From CAZFOB01 sp964520325 (lineage in GTDB: Bacteria > Actinomycetota > JAICYB01), in assembly GCA_964520325.1 (NCBI GenBank), contig CAZFOB010000026.1:1-41985 (forward strand): 41,985 bases of DNA, given 5' to 3'. The position numbers were made by a program, and so were the translations under genes. This document shows positions 1 through 6,805 of the stretch, in pieces. Position 1 is the stretch's first letter; each line of letters starts with the position of its first letter. The notes beneath the pieces are model-generated. The model searched no databases. It was not told where the DNA came from and saw nothing but the letters and a program-made list of their open reading frames with translations.

Positions 1-781
1 TGCCTGCGTTGCGATAGCCGATGGCACGGCCGAGTGTCAACGCCGCTTCCCCCATTCGTTCGCGGAGGTCGTCGTCAACCACCGAGGACGGTGCTTCCTC
101 GACGACCTTCTGATGCCGGCGCTGCACCGAGCACTCGCGCTCGAAGAGATGGACGAGATTGCCGTGCCCGTCGCCGAGCAGCTGGATCTCGACGTGACGC
201 ACATCGTCGAGGTAGGGCTCGATGAACACCGTGTCGTCGCCGAACGCTCGCTCGGCCTCACGTTTGGCAGCCGCGATCGCATCGTCCAGCTCCTCGAGCG
301 TGCGCACGATGCGCATGCCCTTGCCGCCTCCGCCCATCGACGCCTTCACCAGAGCGGGGAGCTTGACGTTGCTAGCCTCCATCGGCTCGAGCAATGGGAC
401 GCCGGCCTCGCGTGCGATGCGCTTGCTCTCGACCTTGTCGCCCATGCGCGCGATCACCTCGGCCGGCGGACCGACCCAGATCAATCCGGCTTCGACGACG
501 GCACGCGCGAACCCCGCGTTCTCGGCAAGGAATCCGTAGCCGGGATGCACGGCGTCGGCCCCCGCGCGTACAGCCACCTCGATCAAACCGGCGATGTCGA
601 GATAGGCGGCGGCGCCGGAGCCGTTGAGCAGCACCGCTTCATCGCTGCCGAAGACGTGCTCGGCCTCGCGCTCCTCTGCGGTGTAGACGGCGACGGTTCT
701 GATCCCCATCTCGACCGCGGTGCGCCGGACCCGCACAGCAATCTCCCCACGGTTGGCGATGAGGAGCTTACGGATCGTCAC
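1..781 (-). CDS. Biotin carboxylase subunit of an acyl-CoA carboxylase (C-terminus beyond window)
   Basis: This is the ATP-grasp subunit that carboxylates biotin with bicarbonate and ATP, the first half-reaction of acetyl/propionyl/methylcrotonyl-CoA carboxylases. About 260 residues are visible. The N-terminal biotin-carboxylase fold starts with KLLIANRGEIAVR, followed by HPGYGFLAENA, the ATP-binding glycine loop MGGGGKGM, and the FERECSVQRRHQKVVEEAP segment. The frame runs off base 1, so I cannot see whether a biotinyl domain follows, as in the usual alpha subunits. The GTG start at 781 is chosen because the family N-terminus begins there and a TAGGAT hexamer (789-794, minus strand) lies 7 nt upstream, a near-leaderless arrangement. 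It is the last visible gene of a minus-strand run with a SnoaL-like gene, a carboxyltransferase and a DCC protein. The substrate acyl-CoA cannot be decided. Confidence 0.93.
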   Translation of the reverse strand, partial: MTIRKLLIANRGEIAVRVRRTAVEMGIRTVAVYTAEEREAEHVFGSDEAVLLNGSGAAAYLDIAGLIEVAVRAGADAVHPGYGFLAENAGFARAVVEAGLIWVGPPAEVIARMGDKVESKRIAREAGVPLLEPMEASNVKLPALVKASMGGGGKGMRIVRTLEELDDAIAAAKREAERAFGDDTVFIEPYLDDVRHVEIQLLGDGHGNLVHLFERECSVQRRHQKVVEEAPSSVVDDDLRERMGEAALTLGRAIGYRNAG

Positions 782-834
782 GTCGCCAATCCTAGACAGA
801 TGGCGCCGTTGCCGAGCTGCCGGTCGAATCGATC

Positions 835-1227
835 TCAGGCCTTGCCGAGCGCCTTCAGCCAGCCGAGGGAGTCGTTGTATGTGCGGAAACGCGAGGCCTT
901 GCCGTCCGTGAAGTGCCAGACGTGCGCGAACGTGACGTCGAGCTCGCCGCTCGTCGCCGCCGACGTCCCGCGATAGGTCCCCAGCGCAACCACGACGTCA
1001 CCGGCGTCGAGGATCTCGCTCGGCGTCGCAGAGAAGTTCGGGAAGTCGGCGATGACCTTTCCGAAGACGTTCTCGGCAACAGCCCCCGGACCGATCTGGT
1101 CGTCGTAGGGCGAAAATTCGGGCTCCCTCCAGTCGATCTTCTCGTCCATTGCGCCGAGAACTGTCGGGATGTCACCCGTTGCGAATGCGTCGTACAGCTT
1201 CTTCACCACGTCAGCGTTCGATCCCAT
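835..1227 (-). CDS. SnoaL-like / NTF2-fold polyketide-cyclase family protein
   Basis: A 130-residue protein of the SnoaL/ketosteroid-isomerase-like (NTF2) superfamily. It has the typical opening NADVVKKLYDAFATGD, a central IDWREPEF segment, a GPGAVAENVF turn, and a C-terminal strand pattern with HVWHFTDGKASRFRTYNDS. Members are small cone-shaped barrels that act as hydrolases, isomerases or binding proteins, and the sequence alone does not tell which. A strong Shine-Dalgarno (GAGGAGGGG) precedes the ATG at 1227. It lies between the carboxyltransferase gene (13-nt gap) and the biotin carboxylase gene, so it is probably co-transcribed with the acyl-CoA carboxylase. A link to the acyl-CoA substrate is inference from position. 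Confidence 0.8.
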   Translation of the reverse strand: MGSNADVVKKLYDAFATGDIPTVLGAMDEKIDWREPEFSPYDDQIGPGAVAENVFGKVIADFPNFSATPSEILDAGDVVVALGTYRGTSAATSGELDVTFAHVWHFTDGKASRFRTYNDSLGWLKALGKA

Positions 1228-1240
1228 GTCCCCTCCTCGT

Positions 1241-2875
1241 TTAGGTGCGGAACACCCCGAACCCGGCGGCGCCCTTCACCTCGGCGTTATGACATGCAGA
1301 CAATGCCATACCGACGGCGTGGCGCGTATCGCGCGGATCGATCATGGCGTCGTCGGCGAGCCGTCCTGTTGCGTAGAGGCCGAGCGACTGAGCTTCGGCC
1401 CCCGCTTCGACCACAGCTCTGATCGCTGCGTCCTCCTCTTCGTTGAAGGGCTGACCGGTGCGCTCGGCCTGCCCCCGGCGGACGATCGACATCACGCCGG
1501 CCATCTGCTTCGGCCCCATGACCGCGATCTTGGCCGTCGGCCAGATGAAGACGAAGCGCGTGTCGTATGCGCGTCCGCTCATCCCGTAGTTCCCCGCCCC
1601 GTAGCTCGCGCCGAGGATCACCGTGATGTGTGGCACCTTCGAGTTCGACATCGCGTTGATCATCTGCGAGCCGTGCTTGATGATCCCACCGGCCTCGAAG
1701 TCCTTCCCGACGATGTATCCGGTGATGTTCTGCAGGAAGAGCAGCGGGACGTCGCTCTGGTTGCACAGCTGGATGAACTGCGCGGCCTTCTGCGACGACT
1801 CGCTGAACAGCACACCGTTGTTGCCGATGATCCCGACGGGGAAGCCGTGGACGGAAGCCCACCCCGTGACGAGCGTTGGTCCGTACAAGGGTTTGAACTC
1901 TTCGAACCGGGATCCGTCGACGATGCGACCGATGACCTCACGGACGTCGAACGCTGTCTTGAGGTCTTTGCTCACGAGGCCGAGGAGGTCATTGGCGTCG
2001 TAGATCGGGTCGTCGGCGGGAAGCGACGGTCCGGGGCCGAGCTTGCGCCAATTCAGATGACGGACGACGTCCCGCGCCATACGGATCGCTTCAGGTTCGG
2101 AGTCCGCGAGATAGTCGGCGAGTCCGGACTTCGTCGCATGCAGCTCCGCGCCGCCGAGCTCTTCGTCGGTCGAGTCCTCTCCGGTTGCCACCTTCACCAG
2201 CGGCGGCCCGCCGAGGAAGACCTTCGACTGGTTGCGGATGAAGATGTTGTAGTCGCTCATCCCCGGTTGGTACGCGCCGCCGGCCGTCGAGCTTCCGAAC
2301 ACGATCGAGATCGTCGGGATGCGCATCGCCGAGAGCTCGGTGATGTCGTGGAAGAGTCGTCCCGACTCCGCGAAGTGACCCATGTTGCGGCGCATCGCTG
2401 CGTCCGGATCCCCGCCTCCCCCGCCGCCACGCAGATCGGCACCCGCCGACTCGACGCCCATGATGAGCGGGAGCCGGTTCAGCCGTGAGATCTCTAGCGC
2501 ACGTTCGATCTTCTTCATGACCACGCCGGTAATCGCGCCGCCGAGCACCGTGGGGTCGTTGAACATCAGCGAGCACTCGACGTCGTTCACGACACCGATG
2601 CCGATGAGCATCCCGCCGCCGACGGGATAGTTGGTCATGTAGCCGCCGAGGGGGCCGATCTCGAGGAACGGCGAATCGGGGTCGAGGAGGAGGCTGACCC
2701 TCTCTCTTACCGGAAGCTTGCCCCGGCCACGCAGGCGTTCGGTTCGCTCGGGACCGCCGCCCTGGGACCCCTCCTCGAGGAGTTCCTCGAACCGCTCGAT
2801 CGCTTCGAGCATGTCCGTCTTGTTCTGGACGAATGTCTCGGACGAGGTTTCGAGACGGGTCTGGAGTTGTTGCAC
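1241..2875 (-). CDS. Acyl-CoA carboxylase carboxyltransferase (beta) subunit
   Basis: A 544-residue carboxyltransferase that moves CO2 from carboxybiotin to an acyl-CoA. Both crotonase-fold halves are present. The N-terminal half has GRGKLPVRERVSLLLDP, FNDPTVLGGAITG and a glycine-rich AGADLRGGGGGGDPDAA loop. The C-terminal half has the oxyanion-type segment FLQNITGYIVG, then GASYGAGNYGMSGRAYDTRF and WPTAKIAVMGPKQMAGVM. The style of the C-terminal half is closest in my reading to methylcrotonyl/geranyl-CoA carboxylase beta subunits rather than AccD of fatty-acid synthesis, but the substrate is not proven. A GTG start at 2875 is chosen because TAACGT (2882-2887, minus strand) sits exactly 6 nt upstream. 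It pairs with the biotin carboxylase at 1-781. Confidence 0.93.
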   Translation of the reverse strand: MQQLQTRLETSSETFVQNKTDMLEAIERFEELLEEGSQGGGPERTERLRGRGKLPVRERVSLLLDPDSPFLEIGPLGGYMTNYPVGGGMLIGIGVVNDVECSLMFNDPTVLGGAITGVVMKKIERALEISRLNRLPLIMGVESAGADLRGGGGGGDPDAAMRRNMGHFAESGRLFHDITELSAMRIPTISIVFGSSTAGGAYQPGMSDYNIFIRNQSKVFLGGPPLVKVATGEDSTDEELGGAELHATKSGLADYLADSEPEAIRMARDVVRHLNWRKLGPGPSLPADDPIYDANDLLGLVSKDLKTAFDVREVIGRIVDGSRFEEFKPLYGPTLVTGWASVHGFPVGIIGNNGVLFSESSQKAAQFIQLCNQSDVPLLFLQNITGYIVGKDFEAGGIIKHGSQMINAMSNSKVPHITVILGASYGAGNYGMSGRAYDTRFVFIWPTAKIAVMGPKQMAGVMSIVRRGQAERTGQPFNEEEDAAIRAVVEAGAEAQSLGLYATGRLADDAMIDPRDTRHAVGMALSACHNAEVKGAAGFGVFRT

Positions 2876-2879
2876 CGCT

Positions 2880-3311
2880 CTACGTTAAGGGGCCGGAGCG
2901 GCCGCCTGCTAGCGAGGTGATCTTTCCGTTGCCTCGCGCGTCCGATTTCTCGCCGCACGTCACGACGGCGATCCGATCGGGGACGAACCGCCCGAGAAGC
3001 GACCGGCTGCGCGCGAGCAACGGATAGGCGTTGTGCAACCCGAAGGCCGTCGCGATCCGACCAAGCGGAAGGGCTTCGAGGGCCTTGCGCGCAGCCTCGG
3101 TTCCTGAGAAGACCTCGCCTGAGGTCGCGGCGTGAAAGGACTCATTGCGCTCGTCGAGCGGAACCACCGCCAGGCGCTCTTCGGCGACCGCGTGACCGAA
3201 GGGACAGAAGGCGAGCGCACGCATCAGGTCGAGGTTGCGCACGACTTCCATACCGAACCGGCAGAATCGGCACTCGCCGTCGTAGATCAGCAGAAGCTTG
3301 TCGTTGGACAT
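2880..3311 (-). CDS. DCC-family (DUF393) thiol-disulfide oxidoreductase-like protein
   Basis: A 143-residue protein of the DCC family, small thioredoxin-like proteins named for a conserved D-x-x-C-x-x-C motif. Here it is LLLIYDGECRFC near the N-terminus, with Cys14 and Cys17 as the likely redox pair. The rest of the family pattern follows: VVPLDE in the middle and a hydrophobic C-terminal part ending in LLARSRSLLGRFVPDR. The reaction and partner are unknown for most members. The ATG at 3311 has TAGCGT 6 nt upstream and no Shine-Dalgarno. The stop lies 4 nt before the carboxyltransferase start, so it is the first gene of the minus-strand cluster, although an internal promoter may separate the two. 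Confidence 0.85.
   Translation of the reverse strand: MSNDKLLLIYDGECRFCRFGMEVVRNLDLMRALAFCPFGHAVAEERLAVVPLDERNESFHAATSGEVFSGTEAARKALEALPLGRIATAFGLHNAYPLLARSRSLLGRFVPDRIAVVTCGEKSDARGNGKITSLAGGRSGPLT
2882..2887 (-). promoter_or_regulatory. -10 hexamer of leaderless carboxyltransferase transcript
   Basis: On the minus strand TAACGT is followed by 6 nt and then the GTG start at 2875. This matches the leaderless pattern seen repeatedly in this window. It overlaps the end of the upstream DCC gene, so it would be an internal promoter of the cluster. Confidence 0.5.
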
Positions 3312-3317
3312 CGGGTC

Positions 3318-3323
3318 ACGCTA
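3318..3323 (-). promoter_or_regulatory. -10 hexamer of leaderless DCC-gene transcript
   Basis: Minus-strand TAGCGT, exactly 6 nt before the ATG at 3311. The same hexamer and spacing occur before the genes at 8734 (minus), 8771 and 31781. Confidence 0.6.
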
Positions 3324-3365
3324 CTCCGAGGGTCGACTTCCCGGCTCCCGGGGGGACGTCCATCA

Positions 3366-3824
3366 TCACGACCAGCACGGCTCAGACCAGTCCGTAGCGT
3401 GTGCGAAGGCGGCAGTCCAGTCGTCGAAGTACGTGATCCCGTGGCGTGCGGCCATGGTCTCGAACTCCTCTTGCGTCGCTTCCGATGGAAAGTTGGCCGC
3501 ATCGCGGAAGAACAGGTCGCCGTACCCCGGGGTGAGGATCTCGATCAAGCGGTTCGGCTCGGCCCCCGGGTTCCACATCGCATGCGGGACGGCCCGCAGC
3601 TTGAGGAGGTAGTCGCCCGGCGTGCCGATGGCTTCGTCGTCCCCGACCCGGACGCCGACCTCACCGCGGAGCACGTAGATCCACACGTCGGTCCGTTCGT
3701 GGACGTGGCCCCGGATCAAGTGACGAGGATCCATGGACATCTCGACGAACGAGATCGTGCCGCCCGTGGCCTCGTGCGGGACGACGACGCCTTCGCCATG
3801 CGGTCGCAGATGAATCTCGCCCAT
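3366..3824 (-). CDS. Cupin-domain protein
   Basis: A 152-residue single-domain cupin. Motif 1 is visible as IRGHVHERTDVWIYVLRGEV, where the two His and the downstream Glu/Asp positions are candidate metal ligands. Motif 2 follows as GDYLLKLRAVPHAMWNPG. The C-terminal part (YGDLFFRDAANFPS, then EFETMAARHGITYFDDW) is typical of small cupins in hydrolase or isomerase-like families with a terminal helix. Substrate unknown. Frame-open sequence continues upstream to 3983, but that part overlaps a VapC remnant and has no family resemblance. I therefore place the start at the ATG at 3824, where TACGGT lies 7 nt upstream. Isolated gene, with an intergenic region on its 5' side. Confidence 0.82.
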   Translation of the reverse strand: MGEIHLRPHGEGVVVPHEATGGTISFVEMSMDPRHLIRGHVHERTDVWIYVLRGEVGVRVGDDEAIGTPGDYLLKLRAVPHAMWNPGAEPNRLIEILTPGYGDLFFRDAANFPSEATQEEFETMAARHGITYFDDWTAAFAHATDWSEPCWS

Positions 3825-3871
3825 GGCGACTACCGTAGTCCGGTCATGCGCGGAGCAGCACCCCACTGCGC

Positions 3872-4060
3872 TTACGCGTCGGGTACGAGATTCCCTGTCG
3901 CGTCGAAGCGTCGACAGAGATCCTCGAACAACGCGAGATGGGCTTCTCCGGGGACGATGTGAGTGGTTGGACTGCGATCGCACGCCTCAAAGAAAGGAGA
4001 AGACCTCTTCGAGAGGTGTCGGTGGGTCGAAGACCCGCGGGTCATGCGTTCAACGAACTG
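3872..4060 (-). pseudogene. Decayed VapC (PIN-domain) C-terminal fragment
   Basis: On the minus strand the reading frame gives PRVFDPPTPLEEVFSFL, then a TGA. One base later in the next frame it resumes as EACDRSPTTHIVPGE, then HLALFEDLCRRFDATG and NLVPDA before a TAA. This reproduces the usual PRVF-x-x-PTPL ... GNLVPDAH part of PIN-domain toxins. Upstream, FVERMT in yet another frame resembles the segment that normally precedes PRVF. The N-terminal half with the first catalytic Asp is missing and at least one frameshift is present, so this is a toxin-gene relic. It lies directly upstream of, and in opposite orientation to, an intact vapBC pair. Confidence 0.6.
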
Positions 4061-4074
4061 GCAGCACGCGCTGT

Positions 4075-4090
4075 ATCATCATTTGATGAT
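4075..4090 (+). promoter_or_regulatory. Inverted repeat, probable VapBC autoregulatory operator
   Basis: ATCATCATTTGATGAT has perfect 6-bp arms (ATCATC/GATGAT) around a 4-bp centre, 30 bp before vapB. A -10-like TATCAT (4074-4079) overlaps the left arm. VapB-VapC complexes typically repress their own promoter through such palindromes; the assignment here is inferred from position. Confidence 0.5.
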
Positions 4091-4119
4091 CAGCCACGTG
4101 CCTCCACGGAAGGACAACG

Positions 4120-4317
4120 ATGCGGACCACGCTCGCCCTCGATGACAAACTGCTCGCCGAAGCGCAGCGACTGACCGGCACCAAGGAAAAGAGCGCACTC
4201 GTCCGGCAAGCGCTCGAGGCGCTCGTTCATCTTGAGAGCGCACGCCGACTAGCGCTGCTGGGCGGGAGCGAGCCAACGCTTCGTGCGCCTCCCCGACGGC
4301 GCGCCGAACGCGCGTGA
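4120..4317 (+). CDS. vapB: Type II antitoxin, VapB family
   Basis: A 65-residue antitoxin whose N-terminus RTTLALDDKLLAEAQRLTG followed by KEKSALVRQALEALV is the standard VapB ribbon-helix-helix-like DNA-binding segment. The C-terminal tail (residues about 45-65) is the part that usually wraps the toxin. It binds and neutralises the PIN-domain ribonuclease encoded next to it and represses the operon. A Shine-Dalgarno GGAAGGA (4108-4114) precedes the ATG. Its TGA overlaps the GTG of vapC in a GTGA junction, so the toxin is translationally coupled. Confidence 0.9.
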   Translation: MRTTLALDDKLLAEAQRLTGTKEKSALVRQALEALVHLESARRLALLGGSEPTLRAPPRRRAERA

Positions 4318-4691
4318 TCCTCGTCGACACTTCGGTCTGGGTCGATCACTTCAGGCGCGGGGAGCCCGCCCTCGTTGGACAGCTGGACGCCGGACGCGTG
4401 CTCACACATCCATGGGTGATCGTCGAGTTGGCACTCGGCCACCTCGTCCAGCGGGCAGAGGTCTTGAAACTTCTGAACGGCCTTTTCCAGACAACGATGG
4501 CCACGTCGGAGGAGGTCCTCGCGCTCATCGAGGAACACGAGCTGTACGGTCTCGGTATCGGCTGCGTCGACGTCCAACTCTTGGCATCGGCGGTGCTCAC
4601 GCCTGAGGTGCAGCTGTGGACCGGCGACAAGCGACTTTCAGCAGTAGCCGATCGCCTCGGTTGTTCGTTCGATCGGTCGAGCATCAAGTAG
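4314..4691 (+). CDS. vapC: Type II toxin, VapC PIN-domain ribonuclease
   Basis: A 125-residue PIN-domain endoribonuclease. The acidic metal-binding set is complete: Asp5 in ILVDTSVWVDHF, Glu38 in WVIVELALG, Asp86 in GIGCVDVQLLAS and Asp105 in LWTGDKRL. The toxin is therefore probably active, cleaving tRNA or rRNA targets when VapB is degraded. It starts with GTG inside the vapB stop codon. A DUF402 gene follows after 3 nt and may be read from the same message. Confidence 0.92.
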   Translation: MILVDTSVWVDHFRRGEPALVGQLDAGRVLTHPWVIVELALGHLVQRAEVLKLLNGLFQTTMATSEEVLALIEEHELYGLGIGCVDVQLLASAVLTPEVQLWTGDKRLSAVADRLGCSFDRSSIK

Positions 4692-4694
4692 CCG

Positions 4695-5192
4695 ATGATC
4701 GTCGACTGTGACATGCGCAAGTGGGGCGGCGTCCAACACTGGCGCTTCCCTGTGGAGCTCCTCGGTCGCGACGAGTACGGAACCTGGCTCGGTGGACGTC
4801 CGCCGGTTCCGTATACGGGCCCGCGCGGCGAGGGCGCCTTCACGCACACCTTCGTGATCCTCATCCCGGAGAACGAATGGTGGGTCGCGTCGTTCAACGC
4901 GGACGAACCCAGATTCGATGTTGAGATCTACGTGGATGTCACTACCCCGGCCAGGTGGGTCTCTGACGAGCACGTCACGATGGTCGATCTCGATCTCGAC
5001 GTGATCCTCCAACGCGACGGGCACCTGTTCCTCGACGACGAGGACGAGTTCGAGGAGCATCGAGTGAAGTACGCCTATCCGGACGACGTCGTTGAGCGGA
5101 CTCGAGCGACGGCCGACTTCCTGATGCAAGCCGTCGGAGAGCGCCGAGAGCCGTTCGGCGAGGCCGGTGCGCGCTGGCTCGACAAGCTCTGA
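4695..5192 (+). CDS. DUF402-family protein (putative nucleoside phosphatase fold)
   Basis: A 165-residue DUF402 protein. Family marks are the tryptophan- and histidine-rich N-terminus (MRKWGGVQHW), GTWLGGRPPVPYTGPRG, NEWWVASFN, the central VEIYVDVTTPARW, and the acidic VTMVDLDLDVILQRDG followed by FLDDEDEFEEH. The acidic clusters are the metal site in characterised relatives, some of which hydrolyse nucleoside di- or triphosphates. That activity is known for the family, not shown here. It begins 3 nt after vapC with no clear ribosome-binding site, which suggests read-through translation from the toxin-antitoxin message. A link to VapBC function is speculation. Confidence 0.82.
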   Translation: MIVDCDMRKWGGVQHWRFPVELLGRDEYGTWLGGRPPVPYTGPRGEGAFTHTFVILIPENEWWVASFNADEPRFDVEIYVDVTTPARWVSDEHVTMVDLDLDVILQRDGHLFLDDEDEFEEHRVKYAYPDDVVERTRATADFLMQAVGERREPFGEAGARWLDKL

Positions 5193-5214
5193 GAAACGCG
5201 CTCACACTCGACCC

Positions 5215-6771
5215 ATGCCCATCCAACATTCGCCCCGGATCTCGCTCGAGCCGTACCCCGTCCAGCCGGTCACCGACGACCTCGTCGCCTCGGCGGCGCG
5301 ACATCCCGACAAGGTCGCCCTCATCGACGGCGTCGGCGGAACCTCGTACACCTACGCGCAGGTGCTCGACGCCAGCCGCCGGCTCGCGCGGCACCTGCAG
5401 GACGAAGGCATCGGTCTCGGCGACCGCGTCGCGATCGTCGGACCGAACTCGTGCGAGTGGGTCATCGCGTTCATGGGGACGCTCTTCGCGGGCGGCACCG
5501 TCACGACGCTCAATCCGCTCTACACCGAACGCGAGATCGGCGAGCAGTTCGGTGACAGCAAGCCGAAGGTCGTGTTTGCCGGTGATGCAACTGCGGCTGC
5601 GGCGCAAGCGGTGTGGGGTGACAAACCGAACTTCCATCTGACGTCAGAGGTGTGGGGACTCGTCGAGGGTGCCGCGGGTGATGCCGCACCTGTTTCCTTC
5701 GACCCGATGACTCACCTCGCGGTGCTGCCGTACTCGTCGGGGACCACCGGAGTCCCAAAGGGCGTGATGCTCAGTCACTACAACCTGACGTCGAACATCC
5801 GTCAGACCATCGCAACCGGACTCATCGACGGCTACTCGACGCTCATCAACTTCCTGCCGTTCTTCCACATCTACGGGATGGCGGTGTTGATGATCCCCGC
5901 GCTCGCCGTCGGCGCAACGCAAGTGATCCTCCCCGGCTTCGACCCGAAGCGGTTCCTCGAAGTGATCCACGAGTACCAGGCGACGAACCTGTTCATGGTA
6001 CCGCCGGCGATGCTGCTGCTCGCGAACAGCGGCGAGGGGGCCGACCTCTCGAGCGTACGCTTCATCATGTCCGGCGCTGCGCCGTTGCCCATCGACGTCG
6101 CGCGGCGCGTCGCCGAGACCTACAACGTGTATGTGATGCAGGGCTACGGGATGACCGAAGCAAGCCCGGTCACCCACGTCACCCCCATCGGACGCGAGAA
6201 GGAAGGCACGGTCGGCCCGCCCGTATCGGACACTCGACAAAAGGTCGTCAACCTCGACACCGGTGAAGAGGTCGCCATCGGTGAGATCGGCGAGCTGCTC
6301 GTCGCGGGCCCCCAAGTGATGCAGGGTTATTTCGGACGCACCGACGCCACCGCAGAGTCGATCGTCACCGACGACACCGGCCGCTGGCTGCGCACGGGGG
6401 ACATCGTCACCGTTGACGAAGAGGGGTACGTCACGATCCACGACCGTGCGAAAGAGATGATCAAGTACAAGGGCTACCAGATCGCTCCGGCCGAGCTCGA
6501 GGCGTTGATCATCGAGCACCCGGACGTCTCAGACGCCGCCGTCATCCCGAAGGACACCGGCACCGCGGACGGCGAGATCCCCAAGGCGTTCGTCGTTCTG
6601 CGCGAGGGGGCCGAACTCAGCGCGGAAGCCGTCATGGCGCATGTCGCGAGCAAGGTCGCGCCGTACAAGAAATTGCGCGAGGTCGAGTTCACCGACAAGA
6701 TCCCGAAAACGGCCAGCGGCAAGATCCTGCGACGCGAGCTCAAGGCGGCGGAAAAGGCCAAGCAAAGCTGA
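5215..6771 (+). CDS. 4-coumarate:CoA ligase-like acyl-CoA synthetase
   Basis: A 518-residue ANL-superfamily enzyme that activates a carboxylic acid as acyl-AMP and then as a CoA thioester. The P-loop YSSGTTGVPKGVMLSH, FLPFFHIYGM, the adenine motif QGYGMTEASPV, the hinge region LRTGDIV ... DRAKEMIKYKGYQIAPAE and the C-terminal catalytic lysine in PKTASGKILRREL are all present. The overall pattern, such as the FDPKRFLEVIHEY region, resembles plant 4CL and related bacterial ligases, so an aromatic or medium-chain acid is plausible. The ATG at 5215 is used. An in-frame GTG-type extension overlaps DUF402 and lacks homology. CACACT 6 nt upstream weakly fits the leaderless pattern. Confidence 0.92.
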   Translation: MPIQHSPRISLEPYPVQPVTDDLVASAARHPDKVALIDGVGGTSYTYAQVLDASRRLARHLQDEGIGLGDRVAIVGPNSCEWVIAFMGTLFAGGTVTTLNPLYTEREIGEQFGDSKPKVVFAGDATAAAAQAVWGDKPNFHLTSEVWGLVEGAAGDAAPVSFDPMTHLAVLPYSSGTTGVPKGVMLSHYNLTSNIRQTIATGLIDGYSTLINFLPFFHIYGMAVLMIPALAVGATQVILPGFDPKRFLEVIHEYQATNLFMVPPAMLLLANSGEGADLSSVRFIMSGAAPLPIDVARRVAETYNVYVMQGYGMTEASPVTHVTPIGREKEGTVGPPVSDTRQKVVNLDTGEEVAIGEIGELLVAGPQVMQGYFGRTDATAESIVTDDTGRWLRTGDIVTVDEEGYVTIHDRAKEMIKYKGYQIAPAELEALIIEHPDVSDAAVIPKDTGTADGEIPKAFVVLREGAELSAEAVMAHVASKVAPYKKLREVEFTDKIPKTASGKILRRELKAAEKAKQS

Positions 6772-6805
6772 TCGCCGACGAAAAGCAGGAACGCCCAGAG
6801 CCTGC

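Noticed and set aside
113..976. Long open frame on the plus strand over the biotin carboxylase
   Set aside because: It is the antisense shadow of the minus-strand biotin carboxylase, which shows clear motifs; GC-rich coding gives long spurious frames. The same applies to antisense frames at 1169-2488, 5644-6519, 7091-8089, 10771-11853, 15297-16346 and 17636-18814.
3825..3983. N-terminal extension of the cupin frame
   Set aside because: The extension translates to Arg/Ser-rich sequence without cupin similarity and overlaps the VapC remnant read in other frames.
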